A stretch of 64,000 nucleotides of DNA from Liolophura sinensis (GCF_032854445.1 NC_088295.1:3166501-3230500); one strand, 5' to 3'; shown: positions 23,601 to 33,440, numbered from the stretch's first letter. Translations and numbers: made by a program. The notes: generated from the sequence alone by a model not told the origin.

Positions 23601-26600
23601 AAATATTCACTACATCCTTCACTTATTATATGTTCTCTGAATCCTTCAGTTGGTAAATGGTCACTGGATCCATCATGTTTAACTTGTTCGGCAGATGCTT
23701 CCCTTTTCAAAGATTTATTTAATCCTTCAGCCATTGTATACTGATTGCATCTTTCACTTCTCACATGTCCACTGGATCCTTCACTTCTCACATGTCCACT
23801 GGATCCTTCACTTCTCACATGTCCACTGGATCTTTCATATCTCACATGTCCACTGGATCCTTCACTTCTCACATGTCCACTGGATCTTTCACTTCTCACA
23901 TGTCCACTGGATCCTTCACTTCTCACATGTCCACTGGATCCTTCACTTCTCACATGTCCACTGGATCCTTCACTTCTCACATGTCCACTGGATCCTTCAC
24001 TTCTCACATGTCCACTGGATCCTTCACTTCTCACATGTCCACTGGATCTTTCACTTCTCACATGTCCACTGGATCCTTCACTTCTCACATGTCCACTGGA
24101 TCTTTCACTTCTCACATGTCCACTGGATCTTTCACTTCCAGTATATTCATCTGATTTTTCACTTCTCATTTGTTCACTTGATTCTCCCCTTTCAGCTTGT
24201 TCAATGGATTCTTCACTCCTCACTTGATTTCTTGATTCTTCTCTTTCTACTTGTTCAATAGATTCTTCACTTCTCAATTGTTCACTGGATCCTTCACGTC
24301 TCACTTGTTCAATGGATTCTTCACACCTGCCATCATCAAGGGATTCTTCACTTCTCACATGTTCAATAGGTTCTTTATTTCTCACAAACTTACTGGATTC
24401 TTCATTTCTCACATGTTTACAAGGTTGATATCTAACATGTTCACTGTTTCCTTCACTTCCTACTTGTTCACTAGATACTTCACATCCTGCTTTTTCACTA
24501 GATCCTTCATTTCTCAAAGGCTCACTAGGTTCATATCTAACTTGTTCAATGGATCCTTCATTTCTGATCTGTTTGCTTGATCTTTCACTTTTCATATGTT
24601 CAAATTTATTTCTCAAATGTTCATTGGATCCTTCACTTTTCAAACATTCAAAGGGTCCTGCACTTCTCACACGTTTAATGGATCCTTTTTTTCTTACATG
24701 TCTGATGGTTCTGATCTTGGTCAGAAGTTTAAAGATTGGCTCATTTCTTTCATGTCCTCTGGGTCTTTTAATACTCTTGAGTTTGTCAGATCTGTTCAGT
24801 TTAATGGAGCCTCCACATTTTACAGGTACACCGGATGCTTCCCTGATCCTACATTCCTTGGATCCTTCAGGCCTCACATCAGAATGTTCAGTTAATAATC
24901 TGGCCTTAGACAACTGACTGCATTTATTTGTCAATGGAAGGGATACTGACTGGCTAAAATGTGACGGGCACTGTTCACCAATCTGCATGGAATCCAGCCT
25001 GTCTGGAGGCCAAGTATTACTGAATGTCTCGCCAATGCCACGGGAGGTAACCACTTCCTGTTCAGAACAGAGCTGAGTAAGACCTGAGTTATCTTCTATG
25101 AACGCCTCCTGACCAACCAGAGATAGCAAATCACAGTCAGCTCTGGCAGTCTCTGAGCTATTTTGTCTTTTCTGTGTTCTCTCCCTGTTGGACTGTGACG
25201 CATTGAGATGGAACTGAACTGTCCTGATGGCACTGTCTGAGAACAGACTGGTTTTCTCTATGTGAGTCACACCACTCACATCCCTCAGTGATGATATGCC
25301 AAACTCTGTGTTAAACTCTGGTAAAGTCTCAAAGCTGTTCACCTGTATGATGTCACCACAGTCTGAGGCACACATGCTGTCACTGTCCGACACGTACACA
25401 AAGCTGCTGGTGTCATCTGTATCACCTGCCCTCGCCAGTGGTACTTGACTCAAGTCCAGCAGAGCCTGAGAGTGGTCACCCCCTGCACAGCAGTGAGGCG
25501 TGGGAGAGCTCTGTGAGCCCCGGACACTGTGTGCAGCATGTGAACTCAGAGTCCTCTTTATGTCACCACTGTTACTGGTCACGGAAGACTCCAGGGATGT
25601 AGACTGCACTCTGTCATCACTCTCACTGGCATAATCTAGGCCAGAGTTTTCTGATGTGAGCTGATCCTCAGAATCACACACGCCTGGGTCAGTGTTCCTC
25701 GCCCTCTCTCTAGAACTTGGACGGCGTTTCTGTTGGCCAGGACGCCTCGGCTTACTAACTAGGGAAGCTGGTGTAGGAGAAAACTTTGCTCTTTTGTCTT
25801 GTCTGGAGTTTACTAAGGCAGGAAATTCAGTGAGGCTGTGGATGGCAACACAGGGTGCTGAGGCTGTACGTAGCATTCCATCACCGTTTCCAGATTCTAC
25901 TTTAAAACCCTCTGTGGACACGGTCTGACTAGAGGATGACAGTCGCTTCTCCTTCATCAGGTGTGCCTTTGGTGTGAGCAGAGGCTGACAAAGAAGAGCA
26001 AAGAAGTGGCTTAGGTGGTGGCAGAGGCTGAACAAAAAAGAACAAAATGTCTTTGCGAAAAAATGTTACAAATATGGATAGAACAGATGTTTAATGAATA
26101 CATTTGCACCAGAATTTGGTCTTTTCAGCTAACAAATGGGTCAACCTGGATTTTGATAATATTAATATTTTTAATACATTCATAAATATTATCAAAATAA
26201 GTACAAAAGTGCAAAAAGTGGTAAATATGGTATTCAATATTTGTGCCAATTGTTCTTTGAAGAGAAAAAGAACATGAAAATATTTTTTTGTATGGTGGGT
26301 ATCTGGGACCATCTCTTGGTATATACTGTCTTTGTGAAATAATGTTTTAATTGTGGATAAAACAGATGTTTAATAAATATAGTTGCACCTGATTTTGTTT
26401 TTTTCTGCTAATAAATGTGTTCAACCTGGATTTTGATCATATTTTTCATATATTTTAAATATATTCATAAATATTATCATACTTCAGAGTAAATGCATTT
26501 GTTTGTATTTAAATAACAAATTTACATTCAAATACATTTATTGGTCATGCACCACATCCTTATTTCAAACACTATTATGCAAAGAGTATATATACCAAAT

Positions 26601-29600
26601 ATCTTCAAATACCCTTTTCTTCTGAAAGAAAAATCCAAAAAAAAAAGCATTAAAGATCATATTTGCAAGTAAGTTTTCACGATCTTTCATCTCATTTTGA
26701 TATCATTTCTATGTTTTCTTTTCTTAAGAGCAAAGAAAACAGGACAGTTGGCCAAGGGTCAGTATAAAGTGACTGGGTGGGGTGACATGTCTGGTGTCTT
26801 TGGCATGATACCCCAGTGGCAGCAGTGCTTTGGTGTCATGGTCTCGCCCTGCCACAAGAAGACACAGCATATGTAGACATATCTAATAAATCCTCATCAT
26901 CACATGGCTGTAAACAAGGTGAAGTACGATGTAAAACTCTGTGCATGCAGACAAATATGCATCTGCTACTCACACAAGTGTACATGTACGCCTATACATG
27001 AATACGCTAATTCATTTATTTATGGATTGTTGTTTAATGCTTTTCACTATGATGGAGGTACAAAGTTTTAAGGATGTAGGAAATGCTAGAGTGAACAAAC
27101 CTCACACTTTTGGCAGGTTACCAATGTAGTTCTGATGTACAGATATACACACCATACTCGTGAAAGACAAGTGCTTTTCAATCAATGTTATACAGCACAA
27201 ACAGTCACACCGGCATCTTTGACCTTTTATTGTCAGCAAAGCATCACATATAATAAGATTACAGGAATGTACAAATTCGCTACTGTCCCATGGATAGGAC
27301 TGAGCCCATACTTTGTGTGTCCCAGTAAGTGAAAGAAAGGCTATATTAAGGAGTTACATCTTCAAATACTCATTTCATCACCTTGCTAAGTTCACTCCAT
27401 GAACACATACATGTACCTGCTGTGATAATATACTGTACGAGACATATTCAAGAATAAATTCTATTCCATTTCATAAATACATACATAAGCACAAACAAAC
27501 GGTAACAATCATTGCTAGGCACTGAAACACAGCACAGTCTCTCACCGGCCTGGTCTTTGACGATTTCAGCTGGTTCAAACCTCCGGGTTGTTGTACATCT
27601 AGGCTAACAGAGCAGAGGGAAATTCCTCGTGCCCTGCCACGCCCTCTTCCAGTAGCACCTGTCCTCCCCTGGGGCAGCTGAAATAAAAACAGAGAACTTG
27701 TATCTGTATGAGGTTAAGAAAACACTTACAATGCGACATGCCTAGATCCAACTTCACTCTATATCTGTTCATAAGGTCATGGTAATCAAGAAACATAAAC
27801 CGTCTTAAAATACTGAAGTTGTACACAAAGCCGAAGTTTAACAAATTCACACCAGACTTATGCCTTTATCACAATAATTCATGTGAGACGTGCAAGTAGA
27901 GGTCCACTTAACCTATTCAATAAATCAGACCCTCTAGAGCACACAGACATGTGACAGATAATTTTAGCTGACAATTCCTAGTGTGGTGAAATCCAGGGAC
28001 CACTGCCTCACATCTGCAATCTCTTCATACACGTACAAGGCAGACTTGTCTCCCGAGGATAATCTTAACGCAGGCCATCCAACAAGCAGTGCCGGCTTAA
28101 CAGCTGTAGGGCATGGTCCACGACATCTGGAACTGCCCTTTACATTCCCAATTTTCCCTCTCATGCTAATTTTGTCACAATAAGGCATCTCAGAGACACT
28201 GAAACACATCCCTTGATAAACCTATACTTATAAATCAGCAGGTAAAAAAAGCTGTGTACATATAGTTCCTATATACAGCCAGGGATCAATATACAAGTAT
28301 ACTCAGTGAGGAGTCTTCTTTCTTTATAGACCACGCATCTGGGTTATACATTTGTCAAATTTATTAGGCAGATGTCAAATATGAAATCTTTAAATAATCT
28401 GACTAGAGCTGGATTTGAACTGCCAACAGGAAAAGCATTAAATGCAGCACGAAAAGCTGTCTATTTGGCTGACATCAAAGAGGCTGTGTTACATGAAGCT
28501 GTTTGTTCTCACCCTTCTGAGAGCTTGAGCTGCAATTATAGCCTTCCTGACCTGTACATCTGAACTGTCTGTGTCTTCATCTTCTCTAGCAGAATCACCC
28601 ATGTCAGAGCTGAACTGTTCTGCTGGATTATCTCCCCTTAATTCCTGTTCCTGCTTTAATTGCTCACACTGTTTCAGTTTGCTCTCTTCCTGTTCTCTCT
28701 CGCATTCCTCCTTTGCTCTCACACTCATCTCCAAAGCAAAAGGAGGAAGACTTGGAATCGGCCAATTTATACGCTCTCCTCGACCCATCATTGAAAAGTA
28801 ACAAACCTCATATTCAGGTTCTGCCAACTCTGGGAAGTACAGAAACTCTGCATACAATTTTTGTACATCATCCATTGTCATTATACCTGTGAAAAAATGA
28901 AATTTAAAATATTTAGTTACTCTTCTGCCATCGCATGTAATGTTCTTCACTATCTCAACAAACATTATCGTTTCCCGTAGGGACTTTTTACCCTATCAAT
29001 TCACCTATAACATACTTGGCACTTTATAGAAGGCAGTACTTGCTACAGACCACATTTCTGTCTGAGTCTCAACAGTAATCTAAACATACACATTTAACAG
29101 CTAAATTTCAGTCACAGACAGTAAGCCTATGCATACAATTGGAATGAGTGAGAAATTCAGAAAAAATAAAACTTGCAAGCTTGAACCGCAATAAAACAAC
29201 TACTCTCGGCAATAGTTCAATTAACTTAAACGTTCAGTTCTACGCTCAACAATTTCTGAAATCTGCCTGTCTCAGTACCAGGAATTGTTGAAAATAGTCC
29301 TTAACGTTTAATTTAATTGAACTAGCCCCTGCTAGTACTAAACACAGTGGGTTACATTCGGATAGCCACTAAGAAAGGACATAGATACTTCGCTGATCCT
29401 TTTTGTCTTGAATTTTAGCGTATATTATATAATCAAGACTTTGTAAACTAAAGACATTACAGTCTACAGTAAAAGTGAAACTAACACGAAAACTGAGCAT
29501 AGGATGATATAATATAACTGACCCTTCACTCATTTCTTAAAATGTGATGCTCGGTAATGCAATGACATCACTGCGGGCTTTATTCTCTGAAAGAACTTAC

Positions 29601-29778
29601 TCGGGAATTTACAAAACTGCAAATATACTGTCAGGGGAGAAAAACAGGTCGTAATAACGTGATCATGTCGCATACCTACACGGGTGTAGCCTACTGATAT
29701 ACTGTCGTCGTTGGTGATGATTAAAAAGGGAAATAGCTTCTCTACACACATTGGGGTAAGAGTTGTTTCCCTTCCCAT
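11459..29778 (-). CDS. Repeat-rich RRM protein gene (composite model across a duplicated region)
   Basis: Seven exons join with consistent phases: 29676-29778 (ATG), 28513-28886, 28012-28221, 27546-27677, 22218-25984, 14448-14515 and 11459-11643 (TGA), giving 4839 nt or 1612 residues. Residues 1-229 are acidic and charged (glutamate-rich stretch with KEECEREQEESKLKQ). An Arg-Gly motif (GRGRGRARG) lies near residue 240. The large exon (about 274-1528) is Ser/Glu-rich with two internal repeat families. The C-terminus has an RRM-like fold: RNP2-like LIQLEGLP, RNP1-like GQLFVRYR, then a helix (EEACNFAVECL) and a strand (ITVVTVS), about residues 1483-1560. RNA binding is inferred from the RRM only; I do not recognise the family. 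Exons 1-5 come from the right-hand copy of a duplicated assembly block and exons 6-7 lie beyond the left-hand copy, so the model assumes the two copies are alleles. Confidence 0.72.
11660..12545. repeat. Tandem array E, ~17-18-bp unit
   Basis: About 50 degenerate copies of a ~17-18-bp unit of the type GGTGACAAGGATCCA, some clustered as CAGGTGACAGGGATCC. It fills the end of the intron before RRM exon 7 and starts only about 20 bp from the acceptor. Minus-strand frames reading DPCHLGSLSP and similar are products of the repeat. Confidence 0.9.
13078..14298. repeat. Tandem array F, 23-bp unit with a 5'-splice-site motif
   Basis: About 50 copies of a 23-bp unit (CACCAGCCCCTGTATACACC) with few variants. 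On the minus strand, the sense strand of the surrounding RRM gene, most units read GGGGCTG|GTGAGTGG, a near-consensus 5' splice site. The array lies inside the intron between RRM exons 6 and 7. The long Pro/His/Thr-rich plus-strand frames across it exist because the unit has no stop in those frames. Confidence 0.95.
14448..14515 (-). CDS. RRM gene exon 6
   Basis: The acceptor is TACTGTTTCAG and the donor TATCCAG|GTAATA. One base completes the Arg begun in exon 5 (AG|G). Twenty-two codons follow (LESEEACNFAVECLHDSDC...), then one leftover base. The sequence matches the second helix of an RRM following the RNP1-like strand at the end of exon 5. Confidence 0.7.
14680..16305. repeat. Tandem array G, ~40-bp unit, resembles the exon 5 donor junction
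   Basis: About 40 copies of a ~40-bp unit (GACATACCTTACCTACACCT followed by GACAAACCATGCCCATATCT). It lies in the intron between RRM exons 5 and 6. On the sense strand, units such as TTTGTTAGGTATAGGTAAGG align with the real exon 5 end TTTGTTAGATACAGGTAAGA at 17 of 20 positions. The array may therefore descend from that exon-intron junction. Confidence 0.9.
16755..17330 (-). repeat. 75-bp coding minisatellite (left copy)
   Basis: Eight in-frame units of 25 codons (IHEIKDFSGMTEGESAEVDD with variants), the last diverging into ELSEAIDGVS. There are fewer units than in the right copy. Confidence 0.9.
17745..18005 (-). repeat. 27-bp coding minisatellite (left copy)
   Basis: Nine in-frame units of SSGHVRSE(G/R). 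More degenerate units of the same Ser-Glu-Glu/Gly type continue to about 18480. The complementary strand of the unit also lacks stops in all three frames, which creates shadow frames reading HFSHVHWIL, LLTCPLDPS and FTSHMSTGS. Confidence 0.9.
21265..21395 (-). pseudogene. RRM gene exon 4, left copy with 1-bp deletion
   Basis: 131 nt against 132 in the right copy. The plus strand reads CCTCCGGTTGTTG here and CCTCCGGGTTGTTG at 27581-27594. The lost base shifts the frame and brings a TGA within three codons. Acceptor and donor are intact. Confidence 0.6.
21560..21754 (-). pseudogene. RRM gene exon 3, left copy lacking its donor
   Basis: It matches 28024-28221, but about 190 bp corresponding to roughly 27840-28027 are absent. 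The last five codons of the exon and its GTGAGG donor are gone. The junction carries six extra bases (GCTTTG) that form an inverted repeat with the adjacent CAAAGCC. Confidence 0.6.
21985..22184. other. Assembly gap, 200 N
   Basis: A run of exactly 200 N, a typical placeholder for a scaffold join of unknown length. Both flanks lie inside the same duplicated block, so the two contigs overlap in content. Confidence 0.99.
22218..25984 (-). CDS. RRM gene exon 5, giant repeat-bearing exon (right copy)
   Basis: The acceptor is TTCTTTGTCAG at 25985-25987 and the donor AGATACAG|GTAAGA. It gives 1255 codons plus two bases and is entered in phase 0 directly from exon 4. The peptide starts PLLTPKAHLMKEKRLSSSSQ. 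It contains a degenerate Ser/Glu/Arg-rich region, about 14 copies of the 9-residue unit SSGHVRSEG, about 11 copies of a 25-residue unit (HEIKDFSGMTEGESAEVDD), and finally the first half of the RRM. A second acceptor lies 49 bp upstream (TTTTGTTCAG); from it a phase-0 entry would be out of frame. Confidence 0.75.
22520..23325 (-). repeat. 75-bp coding minisatellite (right copy)
   Basis: Eleven in-frame 25-codon units, including HEIEDFSG variants not seen in the left copy. Confidence 0.9.
23750..24140 (-). repeat. 27-bp coding minisatellite (right copy)
   Basis: Fourteen in-frame copies of SSGHVRSE(G/R), five more than in the left copy. Confidence 0.9.
27546..27677 (-). CDS. RRM gene exon 4, Arg-Gly-rich
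   Basis: The acceptor is TTTTATTTCAG and the donor AGGCCG|GTGAGA. Forty-four codons, phase 0 on both sides, with GRTGATGRGRGRARG. Arg-Gly clusters of this kind are common RNA- or Tudor-domain-binding segments in other proteins; that role is only inferred here. The left copy of this exon is one base shorter and frameshifted. Confidence 0.65.
28012..28221 (-). CDS. RRM gene exon 3
   Basis: The acceptor is ATAAGTATAG and the donor ATTGCAGAT|GTGAGG. Seventy codons, phase 0 on both sides, beginning VYQGMCFSVSEMPYCDK and containing PALLVGWPALRLSS. The left copy of the duplication (21560-21754) lacks the last codons and the donor. Confidence 0.65.
28513..28886 (-). CDS. RRM gene exon 2
   Basis: The acceptor is TTTTTTCACAG and the donor AGAAGG|GTGAGA. 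The exon gives 124 codons plus the completed glycine and ends in phase 0. The peptide includes MTMDDVQKLYAEFLYFPEL and INWPIPSLPPFALEM, then a charged Glu/Lys/Gln coiled-coil-like run and an acidic patch (REDEDTDSSD). If the donor is ignored, the frame runs only six more codons to a stop. Confidence 0.7.
29676..29778 (-). CDS. RRM gene exon 1 (start codon)
   Basis: Thirty-four codons from an ATG at 29778-29776 ending GTGTAG|GTATGC. It begins MGRETTLTPMCVEKLF and leaves one base (G), which is completed by GT at the start of exon 2. The start was chosen because it is the first ATG of the open frame and the phase to exon 2 fits. Confidence 0.6.
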
Positions 29779-29831
29779 AGATATAACTCGTCTTCAGCTA
29801 ACCTTATGAAGCCGAGCATCGCTCGCATTTA

Positions 29832-29998
29832 TCTATTTGATTGATGTTTTACACAATACTTAAGACTATTTCACTTATACGACGGTGGCCAGCATTATGG
29901 TGGGAGGAAACCGGGCCCGGAGAAAACCCACGACCATCCGCAGGTGGCTGCTAGACCTGAATTAACGATCGTGCGTTCGATCCATCAGAGAGGCTCAC
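29832..29998 (-). mobile_element. tRNA-derived SINE-like fragment, 5' of RRM exon 1
   Basis: Reverse-oriented element: ATTTGATTGATGTTTTACAC, then CACTTATACGACGGTGG, AGCATTATGGTGGGAGG and GTGCGTTCGATCC, a B-box-like sequence. It shares segments with the elements near 37.2, 59.8 and 63.8 kb. It lies about 55 bp upstream of the RRM gene start codon, so it may form part of its 5' UTR or promoter. Confidence 0.7.
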
Positions 29999-30118
29999 GG
30001 GTATGAATACAGGTATATCACTGCAGCTCTACTTTTATATGCTGGTGGACGAAGAGTTGTATGTATAGCGTTAAAGCCACCCGTATTCATAGTTCCTTGC
30101 ACCTGAGCTCCTCGCAAG

Positions 30119-30165
30119 GATTTATTTATTTATTTATTTATTTATTTGATTGGTGTTTTACAGCA
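30119..30165 (-). mobile_element. SINE 3'-tail fragment
   Basis: A (TTTA)n run followed by TTTGATTGGTGTTTTACAGC, the tail of the same family in reverse orientation. Confidence 0.6.
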
Positions 30166-31950
30166 GCTCCTTGCATTGAGCAGAAGATGATAAATAACAT
30201 GGAGCTAAATGTGTGAAATGCTGATTTTTTGCCGATTGGTATAAAATTTAAATCACTACAGGGCATTGAAACTATCATATCTGAAGGCTAGACAGGCTTA
30301 CATTTTGATTTTTTCTCAGAAGGCTTACATTGTTGCTTTGCTACTTAGACTGCCAATGGATGCATCCGATGTGTGCAGCTGTCGTTCTGCGGATCTGTCC
30401 AACAGCATGTGCAAAATAGGGGAGCCACTGTACTTAATCTACGTGAAACACATCAGTGACCTGTTAACGTTTTAATTTATACCTCTATTCCTTCAGGAAA
30501 TCAGATCGAGAAAGAGGAATTAGGGTCTACAGTGAAGCGATGTAGGCTGCACACTTACTACATGTAATCACTTGGGGTTAACATTTGCTAACATCATAAG
30601 AGGAAATTTTTTTTTTTTTTTTTTTTTAAATTTGAAAATATCAGAAAATTATTTATTTTTCCTTCCAGGGAAGATTAAAGCCATAATCATCTATTCTTTC
30701 TTTGTAATTATGTTACTTTACAATAAATTAATCTTTCTGCTCTACAAGTAAACATTTTAGGGATGTTTTCAAGAAAACATTTTCACTGTTTTTGTCTTTA
30801 CTCTAGCCGACTGTATCAAATGACCTCTGATTTTTAAGTAAGTCGAATCTTAAACGGGCGAGTCCAACATCCGACTCAGGTAGGCTACTGATAACAAAAG
30901 ACAAATGGTTACCGACTTTTCAACATTTTATAAATTGCCCGTACTCATTGCTCAATTGCTCAACTCAAAATAAATTAGCCATAATTAAACAAACAAACAA
31001 ACAAACAAAAAACAGAATCACGCAAGCACCGCCACAGTGAAAATTACATGTATAATGAGCAAATCAAGATGTTTATTTACATGTATATGTAGGCCTACGA
31101 CACTACATCGGCAGACCTGCTTCGCATGCCACGTGAAATGTTAGCTATTTCCTTTCAAATTTAAAATGTTTATTTGCTATAAAATGTTTACTTGGGAGAG
31201 ACAATGTGGTCGCACAGTACATTTCCATGGTGGAAGTTGTCATGGTAACCAGATTTGACCTGTATTCACTCTGAAATTAGGTATAGCTGGTATACTAACT
31301 GCTTGACATGCGCAGATTAATTTTTTGTGGACTGGCCTGAGAATAACCCATTTGTCCTGTTGCAGTGGTAACTAGATTGCTCTTTTTATATCTGTTGTAA
31401 AAAAAACAGGTTCTTGTCTGACCTACACCTCCAAGAGCATGTCTAACATGTACATACAAGGTAGGCCTAGAGTTATAATTTCACTGAATACCAGAATATA
31501 CAGAGTCGACATCATGTCGCCACTCACATTTATATTCTTTTGCTGCTGCCATGGTAACTTGCTGGCCACTTTCCATTTATCTAATTAATCTATTTGAACT
31601 TTTAGTAGACACAAATATACACAAATGTGGCAACGTGTCGCATCTCACATGTTCCCATATTTGTGGTTACCATGGCAACCTTATAGTCAGTTTCCCTATA
31701 TCCTCTGAATAAATAGGCGCATTTATTATAACTTCCTAGCTGTCCGAGAAACTGAAATTGTTTTGCGTGCACATTTGATTTCGAGTGAACATGTATTTCA
31801 GAAGTGACCATGTGGAATATACGTTTATCCCATGAATGTTCATTTTTTTTTTGTTTTTCAGGTAATAAGGGCGTGACATATTGTTTTCATATGCACCACA
31901 TGTAATATAAATACCGACATTTTTATTGGTCCGTGTATCTTTTCATTCAT
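30166..31950. other. Non-coding region with diverged dispersed repeats
   Basis: AT-rich, with a poly-T run near 30610-30627. Near 31550 and 31660 a diverged motif (CCATGGTAAC, TACCATGGCAACC following TCGCATCTCACA or TCGCCACTCACA) recurs and is seen again near 33140 and 33310. No gene recognised. Confidence 0.4.
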
Positions 31951-31954
31951 CAAA

Positions 31955-32035
31955 TCGACCAATCAAAAGTTGCAGCTCGGGTGGAGAGGCACTACTGCTT
32001 TTTAAAACTTTTCTTTTTCGTTTGCAACTGTCAAC
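31955..32035 (+). promoter_or_regulatory. Candidate promoter
   Basis: A CCAAT box (31959-31963) is followed about 40 bp later by a TATA-like CTTTTTAAAAC (31998-32008) and, 27 bp further, by an ATG in good context (CAACATGGCC). An inverted CCAAT (ATTGG) is at 31925. Confidence 0.35.
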
Positions 32036-32526
32036 ATGGCCGATTTTCGGCTAGGAGATATTGTAAAAATTGACGCGTCAGAGTAGTAAATGTGACAGAT
32101 AATCGAACCAGTGAGGTAATCCTGGGCATCGACTACGACATAGGGCTATGGACACGAAGGCTAAGTAAAATCCCCAGAATGGAAACATCTGGGCATTGAC
32201 TACGACATAGGGCTATGGACACGAAGGCTAAGTAAAATCCCCCGAACGGAAACATCTGGGCATTGACTACGACATAGGGCTATGGGCACGAAGGCTAAGT
32301 AAAATCCCCCGAACGGAAACATCTGGGCATTGACTACGACATAGGGCTGTGGACACGAAGGCTAAGTAAAATCCCCCGAACGGAAACATCTGGGCATTGA
32401 CTACGACATAGGGCTATGGGCACGAAAGCTAAGTAAAATCCCCGGAATGGAAACATCTGGGCATTGACTACGACATAGGGCTATGGACACGAAGCCTAAG
32501 TAAAATCCCCAGAATGGAAACATCGG
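32036..32526 (+). pseudogene. Candidate first exon with a frame-breaking internal repeat
   Basis: ATG at 32036 reads MADFRLGDIVKIDASE and stops (TAG TAA) at 32084-32089. Shifting one frame gives a second coding-like stretch (VNVTDNRTSEVILGIDYDIG, then LWTRRLSKIPRMETS) that runs into the first unit of a 67-bp repeat. The last unit ends ACATCGG|GTAGGT, a 5' splice site. With only one repeat unit and without the early frame break this would be a tidy first exon. As it stands it could be a pseudogene, a polymorphic allele, or coincidence. The protein is not recognised. Confidence 0.3.
32127..32525 (+). repeat. Tandem array H, 67-bp unit, six copies
   Basis: Six highly similar copies of a 67-bp unit (CTGGGCATTGACTACGACAT then GGGCTATGGACACGAAGG). 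67 is not a multiple of 3, so each added copy shifts the frame. Low divergence between copies suggests recent expansion. Confidence 0.95.
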
Positions 32527-32882
32527 GTAGGTCATCATTTTTCTTAACAATATTCTACAGGCCTAAAACTTTGTGCCTCGCTAATTTTGACATTATTTCT
32601 CTTGGCATTATTATTGTTATAAATATTAACGTATTTATCGATATATTTTATAAAGCAAACTTTGACATATCTGTGGTATACAAAAAAAGTCGCTATGTTA
32701 ATAAATCCTGTCTGAACTATATTATACTCCGCCATGTACTTGTCACTTACTGATGACGCTTCACTTGACCTATATATGTGAAACCACTACGCGGTTAGAC
32801 GTCGGCGCAGTTTCCGAAAAGTTTAAGTGGTAATGACTTTTTTCCGCTACAAGTTTACAGTAGGGCATTTTGGGGATAAATA

Positions 32883-33028
32883 GGATATGAAATGCGTGAC
32901 CCTCGATATCAGATTGATTAAACTTGATTAGTAGTTTTTATTTGTTCCTTGACAGGGACTCGGAACAAATGAAAACTACAACTCACGTTTAATAAATTTG
33001 ATATCTTCGGATCCTTCATTACATATCC
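32883..33028. repeat. Long imperfect hairpin (MITE-like inverted repeat)
   Basis: Arms of about 65-70 nt pair across a short loop: GATTGATTAAACTTGATTAG on the left matches the reverse complement of the right arm (ATTTATTAAACGTGAGTTG), and GTAGTTTTTATTTGTTCC matches GTAGTTTTCATTTGTTCC. GATATC and GGATATG(A/T)AATG occur symmetrically toward the outer ends. Confidence 0.75.
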
Positions 33029-33057
33029 GCTATTCATATCTGATCTGCAACTCCAGT

Positions 33058-33440
33058 AATTTTTGGTGGATACATACACACAGACACATTATATGGCGAT
33101 ATGTCGCGCCCAACATTTGTTTATTTCTGAGCTCACCATAGTAACAAGATTTCAATTTTCCATACCAATACAGCTGTATGTATATATAAATAAGTATAAC
33201 TTCGTGTCCAGGCTAGCACTCCAGCTGCTGAAGATGTGCAATTTTTAATTTTGGAGGATTCACATACACAGGTATGACGCGACCAACATTTGTTTATTTC
33301 TGAGCTTACCATGGTAACCAGATTTCTATTTTACATACACGCATCTAATATATCAATAAGTATGATTTCGTGTCCAGGCTGCTACTCCAGTTGTTGTGCG
33401 TGAGCAGTTTGAATTTTTGGTGGACAAATAGGTAGAAGCC
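33058..33440. repeat. Two diverged ~180-bp tandem copies
   Basis: Both copies share AACATTTGTTTATTTCTGAG, CTTACCATGGTAACCAGATT-like and TTCGTGTCCAGGCT in the same order and spacing. Confidence 0.7.

Larger units (their letters stand above)
22185..28446 (-). other. Right copy of the duplicated block
   Basis: The counterpart of 16409-21984. Here exons 3, 4 and 5 are intact and in phase, and the sequence continues without a break into exons 2 and 1. Confidence 0.85.

Noticed and set aside
16783-24917. Plus-strand frames such as HFSHVHWIL or CLCHIIYFSRFTL repeats, up to 273 codons
   Set aside because: They are complements of the in-frame coding repeats of RRM exon 5.
27730-27812. Possible exon (ILRRFMFLDYHDLMNRYR) between RRM exons 3 and 4
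   Set aside because: Splice signals exist, but its phase fits neither neighbour, whereas exons 3 and 4 join directly in phase 0.
22214-28965. Two separate tandem RRM genes
   Set aside because: Contig ends overlap in content across a 200-N gap, and only one set of exons 1-2 and one set of exons 6-7 exist, so one gene with two haplotypes is simpler.
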